From: Hydrogenophaga palleronii NBRC 102513
Lineage (GTDB): Bacteria; Pseudomonadota; Gammaproteobacteria; Burkholderiales; Burkholderiaceae_C
Length of the DNA stretch: 64,000 nt
Assembly (NCBI RefSeq): GCF_001571225.1
Contig: NZ_BCTJ01000001.1
Coordinates: 248,001-312,000 of the forward strand
Direction of reading: 5' to 3'
The notes beneath the pieces are model-generated. The model did no database searches. It saw only the letters and a list, made by a program, of their open reading frames with translations, and was not told where the DNA came from. Positions 8,772 to 19,751 of this stretch are shown here, one piece after another (position 1 is the first letter of the stretch; every line of letters begins with the position of its first letter). The position numbers and the translations under genes are program-made.

Positions 8772-10178
8772 ATGCAAGCGACACCGGTGGTGGTGGACGG
8801 GCTGCCGCAGCCGCAACGCGGCCGCGCGGTGGTGGTCATCGTGCTCGGCATCTCCCTGTCCGTGCTGGACGGCAGCATCGTCAACCTGGCCTTGCCGGCC
8901 ATGGCGCGCGAGCTGAACGCACCGGCCTCACACACCATCTGGGTCGTCAACGCCTACCAGATCGCCTCGCTCGTCATGCTGCTGCCCCTGGCCGCGCTGG
9001 GCGACCGCCTGGGCTACCGGCGCGTCTACCTGGTGGGCATGCTGCTGTTCGTGCTGGCCTCCATTGCCGCCATGCTGTCCACCTCCTTGCCCATGCTCAC
9101 CGCCGCGCGCGCCCTGCAGGGCCTGGGCGCGGCCGGCGTCATGAGCGTGAACACCGCGCTGGTGCGGCTGATTTACCCGAGCACACGCCTGGGGCGCGGC
9201 ATCGCCATCAACTCCATGGTGGTCGCCACCTCCACCATGGCCGGGCCCGCGGTGGCGGCGGCCATTCTCTCGGTGGCCTCCTGGCCCTGGCTGTTTGCGC
9301 TCAACCTGCCGCTGGGCCTGCTCACCCTGTGGATGGGGCGCCGCGCCTTGCCGTTCAACCCGCCGCGCAACAAGGATGCGGCCCCGCAGAAGTTCTCGTT
9401 GATCGACGTGCTGCTCAACGTGCTGATGTTCACCCTGGTGTTTGTCGGCGCCGACTACCTCGGTGTGCGCAGCGGCAGCGCCGAACACAGCGCGCCGGTG
9501 CTCGGCTGGGCCTTGCTGGCCGCCGGTGTGCTGGTGGGTGTGGTCTACGTGCGCCGCCAGTGGCACCTGGCCACGCCCCTGCTGCCGCTGGACCTGCTGC
9601 GCATTCCCGTGTTTGCGCTCTCCATGGGGTCGTCGCTCGGCGCCTTCTGCGCCCAGATGCTGGCCTTCATCAGCCTGCCGTTCCTGCTGCTGGATGTGCA
9701 AGGCCGCTCGCACATGGACGCCGGCCTGATCATGACCGCCTGGCCCATGGCCACGGTGCTGGTGGCCCCCATCGCCGGCCGGCTCATCGGACGCGTGCCC
9801 GCCGGCTGGCTGGGTGGCATCGGCATGCTGGTCTTCGCCAGCGGCCTGTTGCTGGCCGGCCTGCGCCCCGAACACGCCAGCAGCCTCGACATGGCCTGGC
9901 GCCTGGCCCTGTGCGGCGCGGGGTTTGCGCTGTTCCAGTCACCCAACAACCACACCATCGTCACCACAGCACCCCTGCACCGCAGCGGCGCCGCCAGCGG
10001 CATGCTGGGCACAGCCCGCCTGACAGGGCAGACGACTGGAGCCGTGCTGCTGGCCGCCATTTATGCGGTGTGGGACCAGCACGATGGCACGGGCGAGACG
10101 ATTGCCCTGTGCCTGGCGGCGGGCTGCGCCTTGCTTGCAGGCGTCGCCAGCACGTTGCGCGTGAGGGCCAGCCGATGA
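8772..10178 (+). CDS. MFS transporter, DHA2 (14-TM, EmrB/QacA-like)
   Basis: A 468-residue exporter of the DHA2 group, with the signature LSVLDGSIVNLALPAMAREL in the first helix, LGDRLGYRRVY (motif A) and ARALQGLGAAGVMSVNTALVR (motif C region). Thirteen to fourteen hydrophobic segments are visible. The start is uncertain: ATG at 8772, or an in-frame GTG at 8760 that would add four residues and sit two bases after the upstream stop. The substrate is unknown. No membrane-fusion (EmrA) partner is encoded here. Confidence 0.85.
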   Translation: MQATPVVVDGLPQPQRGRAVVVIVLGISLSVLDGSIVNLALPAMARELNAPASHTIWVVNAYQIASLVMLLPLAALGDRLGYRRVYLVGMLLFVLASIAAMLSTSLPMLTAARALQGLGAAGVMSVNTALVRLIYPSTRLGRGIAINSMVVATSTMAGPAVAAAILSVASWPWLFALNLPLGLLTLWMGRRALPFNPPRNKDAAPQKFSLIDVLLNVLMFTLVFVGADYLGVRSGSAEHSAPVLGWALLAAGVLVGVVYVRRQWHLATPLLPLDLLRIPVFALSMGSSLGAFCAQMLAFISLPFLLLDVQGRSHMDAGLIMTAWPMATVLVAPIAGRLIGRVPAGWLGGIGMLVFASGLLLAGLRPEHASSLDMAWRLALCGAGFALFQSPNNHTIVTTAPLHRSGAASGMLGTARLTGQTTGAVLLAAIYAVWDQHDGTGETIALCLAAGCALLAGVASTLRVRASR

Positions 10179-10231
10179 TCTACGGGGCGTGAACCGAACA
10201 AGGGGGCCCGCCAGATCCGGGCCTCGGTGCA

Positions 10232-11188
10232 TCACGCGTTGCGCAGGTTTTGCGTTGCGTAGGTCTGAAGGAACGACAGAAGTGCGTCCAGCGCTTGCCC
10301 GCGGTCGGCTTCCGCGACCAGCACGCCGATGTCATCGAAAGGCATCTCCTGCGTCCAACGGATTTGCGTCAGCAGCCCTGTTTGCAGAAAACGTTGCATC
10401 ACGCTCAACGGCACCAGGCTCAGCAACGGTTCCTTGCTCAGCAGTGTCCAAAGCATGGTCGGTGAAGCACAGACGATGTTGTAGTGCCGTACCGAGGGCG
10501 TGGCAGTGGAGAAAAAGCGGTCCAACACCTCTCTCGCGGCGATGGAACTGGGTGGCACCAACCAGGTGTTGGACAGGAGATCGCTCATGTTGACGCGGCG
10601 TTTTCGCGACAAAGGATGAGAGGCACCCGCCACGATGCCGAACTGGTCGGCCCAGAGCGGTATGAAGGACCAGCCTGCAGGCATGACGGAAGGCCTGCGG
10701 CAGATGGTGCAGTCCACCTCACGATTGGCCAAAAGGCTGGCGTGGCGCTGGGCATCGGCCTCGATCAGTTCGATCACCGTTTGTGATTGCTGGCGCGCAA
10801 ACGCGGGCAAAGCCTCGCCAAGATGACTGCCAATGGCAGCGGAAATCGCCGCGATGCGGATCACCCCCACCGCACCTTGCGCGATCTCGGCAGCCCGTGT
10901 GGCGGTGTCGTCCACCAGACCCAGCATGCGCCGGGCCAGCGGCAACAGCAGTTCTCCGGCCCTGGTGAGCGCCATGCCTTGCGAATGGCGCAGAAACAGA
11001 TTGCACTCGAGCAGCTTTTCCAGGTCGGCAAGGCACTGTGTGGCCGATGGCTGCGTGATGCCGACGGCATCGGCTGCTTTTTTGACCGTTTGCAGCTCGG
11101 CCACCTTCACGAAAACGTGCAGGTGGCGCAGGCGCGCGCGACCCAGGAGGCGGTTGCGCAGGGAAGTGGCTGAGACGGGCAAACCCAT
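10232..11188 (-). CDS. LysR-family transcriptional regulator
   Basis: A 318-residue regulator. Residues about 18-77 form the winged helix-turn-helix (LRHLHVFVKVAELQTVKKAADAV, then ITQPSATQCLADLEKLL). The remainder is a periplasmic-binding-protein-like effector domain beginning GVIRIAAISAAIGSHL. It is transcribed away from the Bug receptor/hydrolase pair, the usual position for a LysR protein controlling its neighbours. An imperfect inverted repeat lies between the two starts. The inducer is unknown, but the neighbours suggest a small carboxylate or ester. Confidence 0.9.
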   Translation of the reverse strand: MGLPVSATSLRNRLLGRARLRHLHVFVKVAELQTVKKAADAVGITQPSATQCLADLEKLLECNLFLRHSQGMALTRAGELLLPLARRMLGLVDDTATRAAEIAQGAVGVIRIAAISAAIGSHLGEALPAFARQQSQTVIELIEADAQRHASLLANREVDCTICRRPSVMPAGWSFIPLWADQFGIVAGASHPLSRKRRVNMSDLLSNTWLVPPSSIAAREVLDRFFSTATPSVRHYNIVCASPTMLWTLLSKEPLLSLVPLSVMQRFLQTGLLTQIRWTQEMPFDDIGVLVAEADRGQALDALLSFLQTYATQNLRNA

Positions 11189-11213
11189 GGTGCCCTGGAT
11201 GGTATAGGAGTTG

Positions 11214-11241
11214 CCAATTCAACCGTTCAATTCTTGATTGG
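11214..11241. promoter_or_regulatory. Inverted repeat, candidate LysR operator
   Basis: CCAATTCAA at 11214-11222 is mirrored by TTGATTGG at 11234-11241, with one base missing in the second arm and an 11-base spacer. It lies between the divergent LysR gene and the Bug receptor gene, 26 bases upstream of the LysR start. Size, dyad symmetry and place fit a LysR binding site, but no binding is shown. Confidence 0.45.
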
Positions 11242-11296
11242 ACGGCTATATGAGGGCAAAGGACACTCGCCGCACCCCTACAAAACGGAGACAAAC

Positions 11297-12262
11297 ATGA
11301 GCATTCGTCGCAGAACCGTATTCGCTTCGCTGGCCTTGCTGGCCGTCGCATCGATGGCCAGCGCCCAGAACTACCCCAACAAGCCGATCACGCTTGTTGT
11401 GCCTTACCCGGCCGGTGCCGCCGTGGACCGCGTGGGCCGGGCGCTGAGTCTGGAACTTCAGAAACGGCTGGGGCAGCCCGTGGTGGTTGAAAACCTGGGC
11501 GGAGCCTCCGGCACCATCGGCGCCAAGAAGGTGCAGCGCGCCACGCCAGACGGGTACACGCTGCTGGTGGGCACGGTCAACGACATGCTGGTCGCTCCCG
11601 TGGTGCTCAAGGCGGGTTACACGAGCAAGGATTTCACCGCCATCACGCGCCTGTCGCACAACACCACGGCGCTGGTCGCGCACCCCAGCTTCGGAGCCAA
11701 CAACGTCGACGAGTTGGTCGCGCTCGCCAAAAAACACAACGGCCCGCTGCTGGCAGGTGCATCCGGTGTGGCGATGATGCAGACGATCGGTGGCACCTTG
11801 CTGGCCGAAGCCGGCGGTTTTAGCCTCGACCATGTGCCTTACAAGGGGGGTGCCCCGCTTCTGAACGATCTGGCCGGCGGGCAGGTCCAGCTGGGTACGG
11901 TTGCGCTGATGTCGGCGTTGCCCATGATCCGCGAGGGCCGGCTCAAGGCCATCGGCGTCATTTCATCCCATCGTGACCCCACGGCACCCAACATTCCGAC
12001 CGTGAACGAGGGCCAGCGTGTCAAAGGCGTCGAAGCCGATCTCTGGACAGGGGTGCTGGGCCCCGCCGGTTTGCCCGAGCCCGTTCTGGCAAGGCTGACT
12101 GCAGCGCTGAAGGACATCGCGACCGACGCGGCCTACCGGGATGCCGAGTTCAAGGCGGGCAGCATTGTGGTCGAACCCAATGACAGCAAAGCCTTCTCGC
12201 AGTTCTTGCTGCGCGAAGAAGCGCGCTTGAAGCCCACGCTGGTAAATGTGAAAGCGAACTGA
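11297..12262 (+). CDS. Bug-type tripartite tricarboxylate transporter solute receptor (TctC family)
   Basis: A 321-residue periplasmic binding protein. It has a cleavable signal peptide (MSIRRRTVFASLALLAVASMASA/QNYP) and the family hallmarks YPNKPITLVVPYPAGAAVD, VVVENLGGASGTIG and TPDGYTLLVG. Bug proteins bind carboxylates or related small molecules, often for a TctAB permease. No permease is adjacent; the only tctBA pair in the window is 20 kb away. An ACGGAGA ribosome-binding site precedes the ATG. Its stop overlaps the start of the next gene by one base, so the two are translationally coupled. Confidence 0.9.
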   Translation: MSIRRRTVFASLALLAVASMASAQNYPNKPITLVVPYPAGAAVDRVGRALSLELQKRLGQPVVVENLGGASGTIGAKKVQRATPDGYTLLVGTVNDMLVAPVVLKAGYTSKDFTAITRLSHNTTALVAHPSFGANNVDELVALAKKHNGPLLAGASGVAMMQTIGGTLLAEAGGFSLDHVPYKGGAPLLNDLAGGQVQLGTVALMSALPMIREGRLKAIGVISSHRDPTAPNIPTVNEGQRVKGVEADLWTGVLGPAGLPEPVLARLTAALKDIATDAAYRDAEFKAGSIVVEPNDSKAFSQFLLREEARLKPTLVNVKAN

Positions 12263-13164
12263 TGAGTGCACTCCTTGGCCTTCCGCTGCACAGAACCACC
12301 GTCTCCGGTGGCTTCGAGATCCACTTTGCAGAGGAGGGTCGAGGGACTCCCCTGGTGTTCATCCACGGGGGGATGGGCGACTGGTCATCATGGGCGCCGC
12401 AGTGGGACACCTTCACCCGGCACTTTCGCTGCATCACCTACAGCCGGCGCTTCAGCAGCCCCAATCAAAACGTGCTGGACAGCGGGACGCACTCGGTGTT
12501 CGCAGAAGCGCAGGACCTGGTGCAACTGCTCGAGCAGTGGTGCGAAGAGCCTGCCATTCTGGTGGGCACATCCTACGGTGCCTACACGGCACTCCAGACA
12601 GCGCTTGCCGCGCCCGGGCGGGTGCTTGCGCTGGTCCTGACCGAACCTCCGGTACTGCCTTTCGCAGATGAGGTGCCTGGCGGCCAAGAGGCGCGGCTGC
12701 AGTTTCAGCGCGAGGTGCTGGACCCGGCAACCGAGGCTTTCAGGCAGGGGGATGCAGACCGCGCGGTGCGGATGCTCACCGATGGCATCAACGGACAGGG
12801 CCCTGGAGAGGCGGGCACAGCCGACGGCCGCGCGCGCCGCCTTCGCAATGCAGAAGCCATTCGTGCGCTTTGTGTCTCCTCGGACGCTTACCCCGCATTG
12901 GACCGCGATGCGCTCAGGGCGTTGAGGCAACCTGTTTTGCTGACACACGGTGATCGCACCCAGGCCATTCATCGTGCAACGACCTCGGCAGTCTCTCGTT
13001 ATCTGGCGCATGCACGTGTCGCCCAGGTGCGCGACAGTGGTCACGGAGCTCATCGTGACAATCCATCGGACTTCAACGCACTGGTGCTGGACTTCCTAAG
13101 AGAAAGTTGCCCGGACGCGTTGCGCGGCGCTCTCCCGACAGCAGGGCGCGCCAGTTCCTGCTAG
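12262..13164 (+). CDS. Alpha/beta hydrolase
   Basis: A 300-residue alpha/beta-fold hydrolase with FIHGGMGDWSSW (oxyanion HGG), the nucleophile elbow GTSYGA (serine near residue 96), an acid in LLTHGDRT, and a late histidine in DSGHGAHRD. It probably cleaves an ester, lactone or enol-lactone. Coupling to a Bug receptor and the divergent LysR gene suggest that it processes the imported compound. The end overlaps the convergent DUF72 gene: the four bases CTAG at 13161-13164 hold both stop codons. Confidence 0.85.
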   Translation: MSALLGLPLHRTTVSGGFEIHFAEEGRGTPLVFIHGGMGDWSSWAPQWDTFTRHFRCITYSRRFSSPNQNVLDSGTHSVFAEAQDLVQLLEQWCEEPAILVGTSYGAYTALQTALAAPGRVLALVLTEPPVLPFADEVPGGQEARLQFQREVLDPATEAFRQGDADRAVRMLTDGINGQGPGEAGTADGRARRLRNAEAIRALCVSSDAYPALDRDALRALRQPVLLTHGDRTQAIHRATTSAVSRYLAHARVAQVRDSGHGAHRDNPSDFNALVLDFLRESCPDALRGALPTAGRASSC

Positions 13165-14243
13165 GCCTTGCGGCCCGCCAACAACCCCTCCGCCAACGCC
13201 CGCACCGACAAAGGCGCACACCCCTCCGCCTTGTTGCTGATCGTCACGTAAACGTTCTGCCCCGCGCCGCTCACGCCGGCGATGGTGCGCACCAGCAGGT
13301 CGCGGGTGTCCTGGTCCACGTCGTGGACGCGGTCGTAGGGGCTGTACTCGCGTTGCGCGTCTTCGTAGCCGTAGGCGCCGTGCAGCGGGTTGAGGTTCCA
13401 GCGGCAGACCATCGGGCCCGGCCAGAGTTTGCGCAGCAAGGGCAGTTGGTCTGCCAGGCGCGGCATCTTGGCGTGCAGGCACAGGCACCAGGTGGCGCCG
13501 GCTTCGCGCAGCACGGCGGCGAGTTCGGGCATGAAGACCGGGTCCAGCCACTCGGGGTCACGTACTTCCAGTGCCAGCACGCCATCCGGCGCGGTGGGCG
13601 AGAGCGACGGCTGGGCCAGCAGCAGGGTGCGCACGCGTTGCAGCACCAGCGGCAGGTTGTGCAACAGGTGCCGGGGCAGCGGGCTGAGCTGGAACACCAG
13701 CGCGCCCACCTTGTGGCCCAGGCCTGCGAGCGCGGGCGCCACGAAATCTTGCGTGGCCAGCACCGGGTCGAGGAACGCGGGGTTGGGCTGCAGGCCGCGG
13801 CCGTCTTCGCCGCGCACCATCGCATCGGTCACGTGGCTCGGCGCCTTGACCACGAAGCGGAAATCGTCCGGCACCTGGGCCGCATGGCGTGCGTACTGGT
13901 CTTGCGTGAGGGGGCGGTAGAAGCTGCGGTCCACGCTCACGGTGCGCAGCAGGGGGTGTTGGCCGTAGGCGGTCAGGCCTTCGCGGGAGAGCAGGCTGTC
14001 GCTGTAGCTGCCGCCGTCCCAGACCAGGTTGGCCCAGCCCGGGTAGCTCCACGACGAGGTGCCCAGGCGCACCCGGGGCGACAAGGCCGCGCCCAGTGCC
14101 TGCAGGGTGGCGTCGGGCGGGGCAGGGCTCACCTCGGCCGCGCGCTTGCGCCGTGCCGGGGCAGCAGCGGGCTCGGCTTGCGGCTGGGGCGGGGCAGGTG
14201 CGGAGGGAGGGGAGGGCGGATCGCCGAACAGGTCGTCTTGCAT
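13161..14243 (-). CDS. DUF72 domain protein
   Basis: A 360-residue protein with a 60-residue Ala/Pro-rich N-terminal extension followed by a DUF72 TIM-barrel-like domain. Visible family motifs are RLGTSSWSYPGW near residue 57, VDRSFYRP, FRFVVKAPSHVTDA, LEVRDPEWL and an RWNLNP region; DUF72 proteins end with VYVTISNKAEG-like sequence, as here. The biochemical role of the family (YecE-like) is not established. It is divergent from tex across about 110 bases. Confidence 0.85.
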   Translation of the reverse strand: MQDDLFGDPPSPPSAPAPPQPQAEPAAAPARRKRAAEVSPAPPDATLQALGAALSPRVRLGTSSWSYPGWANLVWDGGSYSDSLLSREGLTAYGQHPLLRTVSVDRSFYRPLTQDQYARHAAQVPDDFRFVVKAPSHVTDAMVRGEDGRGLQPNPAFLDPVLATQDFVAPALAGLGHKVGALVFQLSPLPRHLLHNLPLVLQRVRTLLLAQPSLSPTAPDGVLALEVRDPEWLDPVFMPELAAVLREAGATWCLCLHAKMPRLADQLPLLRKLWPGPMVCRWNLNPLHGAYGYEDAQREYSPYDRVHDVDQDTRDLLVRTIAGVSGAGQNVYVTISNKAEGCAPLSVRALAEGLLAGRKA

Positions 14244-14352
14244 GGGGGAACAACGGGCGTGCGTACCACAAACGCCACCCGGACCCGTGGGATGTTAGCC
14301 GTGACGGGTGTGGCAAACTTCCGCGCTTCTTTTGTTTCCACAGCGACGGTGC

Positions 14353-16740
<2,388 letters not shown>

Positions 16741-16830
16741 GCCGCGGAGTAAGCCGAAAGGGATCAAGTTGCGGGGCAGGGTGCCGATAGAAGGGGGAAC
16801 CCAAAAACCTCTGCACATCCTTGCTGCCCG

Positions 16831-17658
16831 ATGGAACTTGAAGCCCTACTGAACTACCCGCGGGCCTTGCCCGCCATGTCCCGCACCGTCAGCGACCTGT
16901 TGACGGAGATGAACAAGGAAGACCCGGACCCGCGGCGGGTGGCCGACCTGATCTCGCAAGATCCGGCGCTCACCACCCGCGTGCTGCGGCTGTCGAACTC
17001 GGCTTTTTTCCGGGTCAGCCGGCAGGTGGGCAACGCGCAGGAGGCGGTGTCCCTGCTGGGCATGACGCACGTGCGCTCGCTGGTGATGGCCGCCGCGCTG
17101 GGATCGAGCTTCAAGAACGTGCCGGGCGTGGACATGGTGCAGTTCTGGCGCTACAGCCTGCGCGTGGCCGCCATCTCCAAATCACTCGCGGGCCTGCTGC
17201 GGCAGAACGAGGGCAATGCCTTCACCGCCGGCCTGGTGCACGCCATTGGCGACCTGATCATGCACATCGCCATGCCCGACGTCATCGGCCCGCTCGACAT
17301 GGGAACACCGCCGCTGGACCTGCGGCGCGCCGAGGTGGAGCAATCGTTGCTCGGCTACAGCTATGCCGACGTGGGCGCCGGCATGGCCGAGCGCTGGCAG
17401 TTCCCCGAATCCATCGTGCTGGCGCTGCGCCACCAGGTGCACCCGTTTGACGGCGAGCACTACGAGCCGCTGGCCGGCGTGCTGAACCTGGCGTCTTGGC
17501 GCGCGCGGGCGGAAGAAATCCAGCTCGACGAAGGCGGCCTGGCCGCAACCTTCCCCGACATGGTGGGCCTGACGCTGGGCCTCGATCTCGACAGTGTGCT
17601 CGGCAAAGACCCGACCGAGTGGTCGTTCAGCCAGGCGTTGACGGCATTCATCGACTGA
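16831..17658 (+). CDS. HDOD domain protein (first of a tandem pair)
   Basis: A 275-residue single-domain HDOD protein. Signature features are the QDPALTTRVLRLSNSAFF helix near residues 45-60, SLLGMTHVRSLVMAA, FTAGLVHAIGDLIMHIAMP and the EQSLLGYSYADVGAGMAERW stretch. HDOD domains resemble HD phosphohydrolases without the full metal site and act in signalling or protein interaction, often around chemotaxis, cyclic-di-GMP or stress. No GAF, EAL or REC partner domain is attached. A paralogous gene follows after 110 bases. Confidence 0.88.
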   Translation: MELEALLNYPRALPAMSRTVSDLLTEMNKEDPDPRRVADLISQDPALTTRVLRLSNSAFFRVSRQVGNAQEAVSLLGMTHVRSLVMAAALGSSFKNVPGVDMVQFWRYSLRVAAISKSLAGLLRQNEGNAFTAGLVHAIGDLIMHIAMPDVIGPLDMGTPPLDLRRAEVEQSLLGYSYADVGAGMAERWQFPESIVLALRHQVHPFDGEHYEPLAGVLNLASWRARAEEIQLDEGGLAATFPDMVGLTLGLDLDSVLGKDPTEWSFSQALTAFID

Positions 17659-17768
17659 CACGGGTTCCCGGCAGTTTTTTGTCGGGCCACGCTCAAGTCG
17701 CGCGCGCGACTGTCGATAAGTGACATAGAACCGCACCGCCCGCAGCACACCAACGAAGGCAGAACACC

Positions 17769-18605
17769 ATGCAACTCGAAAAGCTCCTCAAGCAACCGAA
17801 TGCCCTGCCGTCCGTGCCCAAGGTCATCCGCAAACTCATCGAAACCTTCGACGAGGAAGATGTGGACGCCATCCTGGTGGCGAGGCTGATCGAAGAAGAC
17901 CCGGTGCTCACGGCCAAGCTGCTGAAAACCGCCAACTCCGCCTTCTTCGGCCTGAACCGCTCGGTGAACACCGCGCGCGAAGCCATCAACGTGCTGGGCC
18001 TGATCAAGGTGCGTGCCCTGGTCATTGCCGCCTCGCTGGGCGACGGTTTTCACACCGTGGGCGGCGTCAACCTCAACCAGTTCTGGCGCTACAGCCTCAA
18101 CACCGCAGCGCTCTCGCGCTACATCGCACTGCCGATCAAGATGGACGAGAACACCGCGTTCACGGCCGGCCTGATCCACGGCATCGGTGAGCTGGTGATG
18201 CACGTGGGCATGCCCGAGGCCATGATCGACCTCGACCGCAGCGTGCCCATGCTGGACCTGAAACGCGCCAAGGCCGAGCGCGGCCTGTTCGGCTACAGCT
18301 ATGCCGAGGTGGGCGCGGCGCTGGCGCGTGAATGGCATTTCCCCAAGCGCATGATCAATGCCATCCTTCACCAGACGGCACCGTTCGACAACGACGTCTA
18401 CGAGCCGATTGCCGGCGTGATCCACATCGGCTCCTGGCGCGCCCGCGCCGAAGAGCAGCAGATGCGCTCGGAGCTGCTGATCAACACCTACCCCGACCCG
18501 GTCGGCCTGGTGCTGGGCATCGACCCCGACACCGTGGTGGTGGAAGACATCCCCTCGATCTCGCGCCACGCCGAGTCGAGCGAAACCCCTGCCTCCACCT
18601 TCTGA
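17769..18605 (+). CDS. HDOD domain protein (second of a tandem pair)
   Basis: A 278-residue paralogue of the preceding gene, colinear with it along the whole length: EDPVLTAKLLKTANSAFF, NVLGLIKVRALVIAA, FWRYSLNTAALSRYIA, FTAGLIHGIGELVMHVGMP, ERGLFGYSYAEVGAALAREW. It differs mainly at the extreme C-terminus, which here ends in a short Ser/Glu-rich tail. The start ATG gives MQLEKLLKQPNALPSVPK. The two genes look like an old tandem duplication. The function of either is unproven. Confidence 0.88.
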   Translation: MQLEKLLKQPNALPSVPKVIRKLIETFDEEDVDAILVARLIEEDPVLTAKLLKTANSAFFGLNRSVNTAREAINVLGLIKVRALVIAASLGDGFHTVGGVNLNQFWRYSLNTAALSRYIALPIKMDENTAFTAGLIHGIGELVMHVGMPEAMIDLDRSVPMLDLKRAKAERGLFGYSYAEVGAALAREWHFPKRMINAILHQTAPFDNDVYEPIAGVIHIGSWRARAEEQQMRSELLINTYPDPVGLVLGIDPDTVVVEDIPSISRHAESSETPASTF

Positions 18606-18643
18606 CGCCGGCAGTGGCGGGGCTGCGCGACAATCGCAGCCCT

Positions 18644-19738
18644 ATGTCCGCATTGCGCTTCTATGCCGGCCCCAAGGCCCGGCACCACATCGAACAACAT
18701 GGCCTGCGTCCGCAAGACGTCGGCATCATCCCCGCCGCTGCCGGCGGGCCCAAGGGCCTGATCCTCGGCCCGCTGGACCGTTTCCTGTTTGGCGACTGGC
18801 TGCCGCGCAGCGAACAGCCGGTGCACCTGGTGGGCGCGTCCATCGGCGCCTGGCGCATGGCCACAGCCTGCCTGGAGCAGCCCGCCGCCGCCTTCGAGCG
18901 GCTGGAGCGCGACTACATCGCCCAGCACTACGAGCTGCCGCCCGGCCAGAAGCGGCCAACAGCCGACCAGATCAGCGAGCGTTTTGCCGACAACCTGCGC
19001 CTGTTCTACGGTGGCCGCGTGACAGAGGTGCTGAACCACCCGCGTTACCGGCTGCACATCGTCACCTCGCGCGGGCGCAAGCTGCTGCACCAGGGCGGCA
19101 GTGTGCGCACCACCCTCGGCTACCTGAGCGCCTTTGCCGCCAACGCGCTGGACCGCAAGGCCCTGGGCGCCTGGCTGGAGCGGGTGGTGTTTTCCTCTGC
19201 GGTGCCGGGCAAGGGTGTGTTGAGCCCGCTGCCGTTCTCCATCCGTGACTACCGCAGCCGCCAGATTGGACTGGCGGACGACAACTTCATGGACGCGCTG
19301 CGCGCCAGCTGCTCCATTCCCTTCATGCTGCGCCCGGTGCGGCACATTGCGGGCGCGCCGCCCGGCACCTACTGGGACGGCGGCCTGACCGACTACCACC
19401 TGCACCTGCAATACCAGCCCGCAGCCGGCTCCCCCATCGTGCTCTACCCGCACTTCCAGAAGGCGGTGGTGCCGGGCTGGCTCGACAAGGCCTGGAAAGG
19501 CCGCCACATCAGCAGCCCGGCGCTGGACAGCATGCTGGTGATCGCACCCGATCCGGCCTGGGTAAGGGGTTTGCCCAACGGCAAACTGCCCGACCGTGCC
19601 GACTTCACCCGCTACGGGCAGGACGTGCAGGCACGCATGAAGGTCTGGAACGGTGCCACCAGCGCGGCGCGGCAACTGGCCGACGAGTTCGCGGCCTGGG
19701 TTGAGCAGCCCGACCTGTCGCGGCTGGAGCCGCTTTAG
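18644..19738 (+). CDS. Patatin-like phospholipase
   Basis: A 364-residue patatin-fold lipid acyl hydrolase. The oxyanion-type loop is PAAAGGPKGL, the nucleophile elbow is VGASIGAW (GxSxG, serine near residue 66) and the catalytic aspartate lies in YWDGGLTDYH (DG dyad). It hydrolyses acyl ester bonds, probably of phospholipids or neutral lipids. There is no signal peptide, so it acts in the cytoplasm or at the inner membrane face. The start gives MSALRFYAGPKARHH 38 bases after the HDOD stop; this is a second patatin in the window, unlike the one near 61 kb. Confidence 0.82.
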   Translation: MSALRFYAGPKARHHIEQHGLRPQDVGIIPAAAGGPKGLILGPLDRFLFGDWLPRSEQPVHLVGASIGAWRMATACLEQPAAAFERLERDYIAQHYELPPGQKRPTADQISERFADNLRLFYGGRVTEVLNHPRYRLHIVTSRGRKLLHQGGSVRTTLGYLSAFAANALDRKALGAWLERVVFSSAVPGKGVLSPLPFSIRDYRSRQIGLADDNFMDALRASCSIPFMLRPVRHIAGAPPGTYWDGGLTDYHLHLQYQPAAGSPIVLYPHFQKAVVPGWLDKAWKGRHISSPALDSMLVIAPDPAWVRGLPNGKLPDRADFTRYGQDVQARMKVWNGATSAARQLADEFAAWVEQPDLSRLEPL

Positions 19739-19751
19739 GCGTTTCGAGGTT

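Noticed and set aside
10201..10222. GGCCCG/CGGGCC hairpin between the convergent MFS and LysR genes
   Set aside because: No T-run on either side and very short; not called as a terminator.
11791..11805. TGGCACC-TTGC-TGGC, a sigma-54-like match
   Set aside because: It lies inside the Bug receptor coding sequence, and the -12 part is poor.
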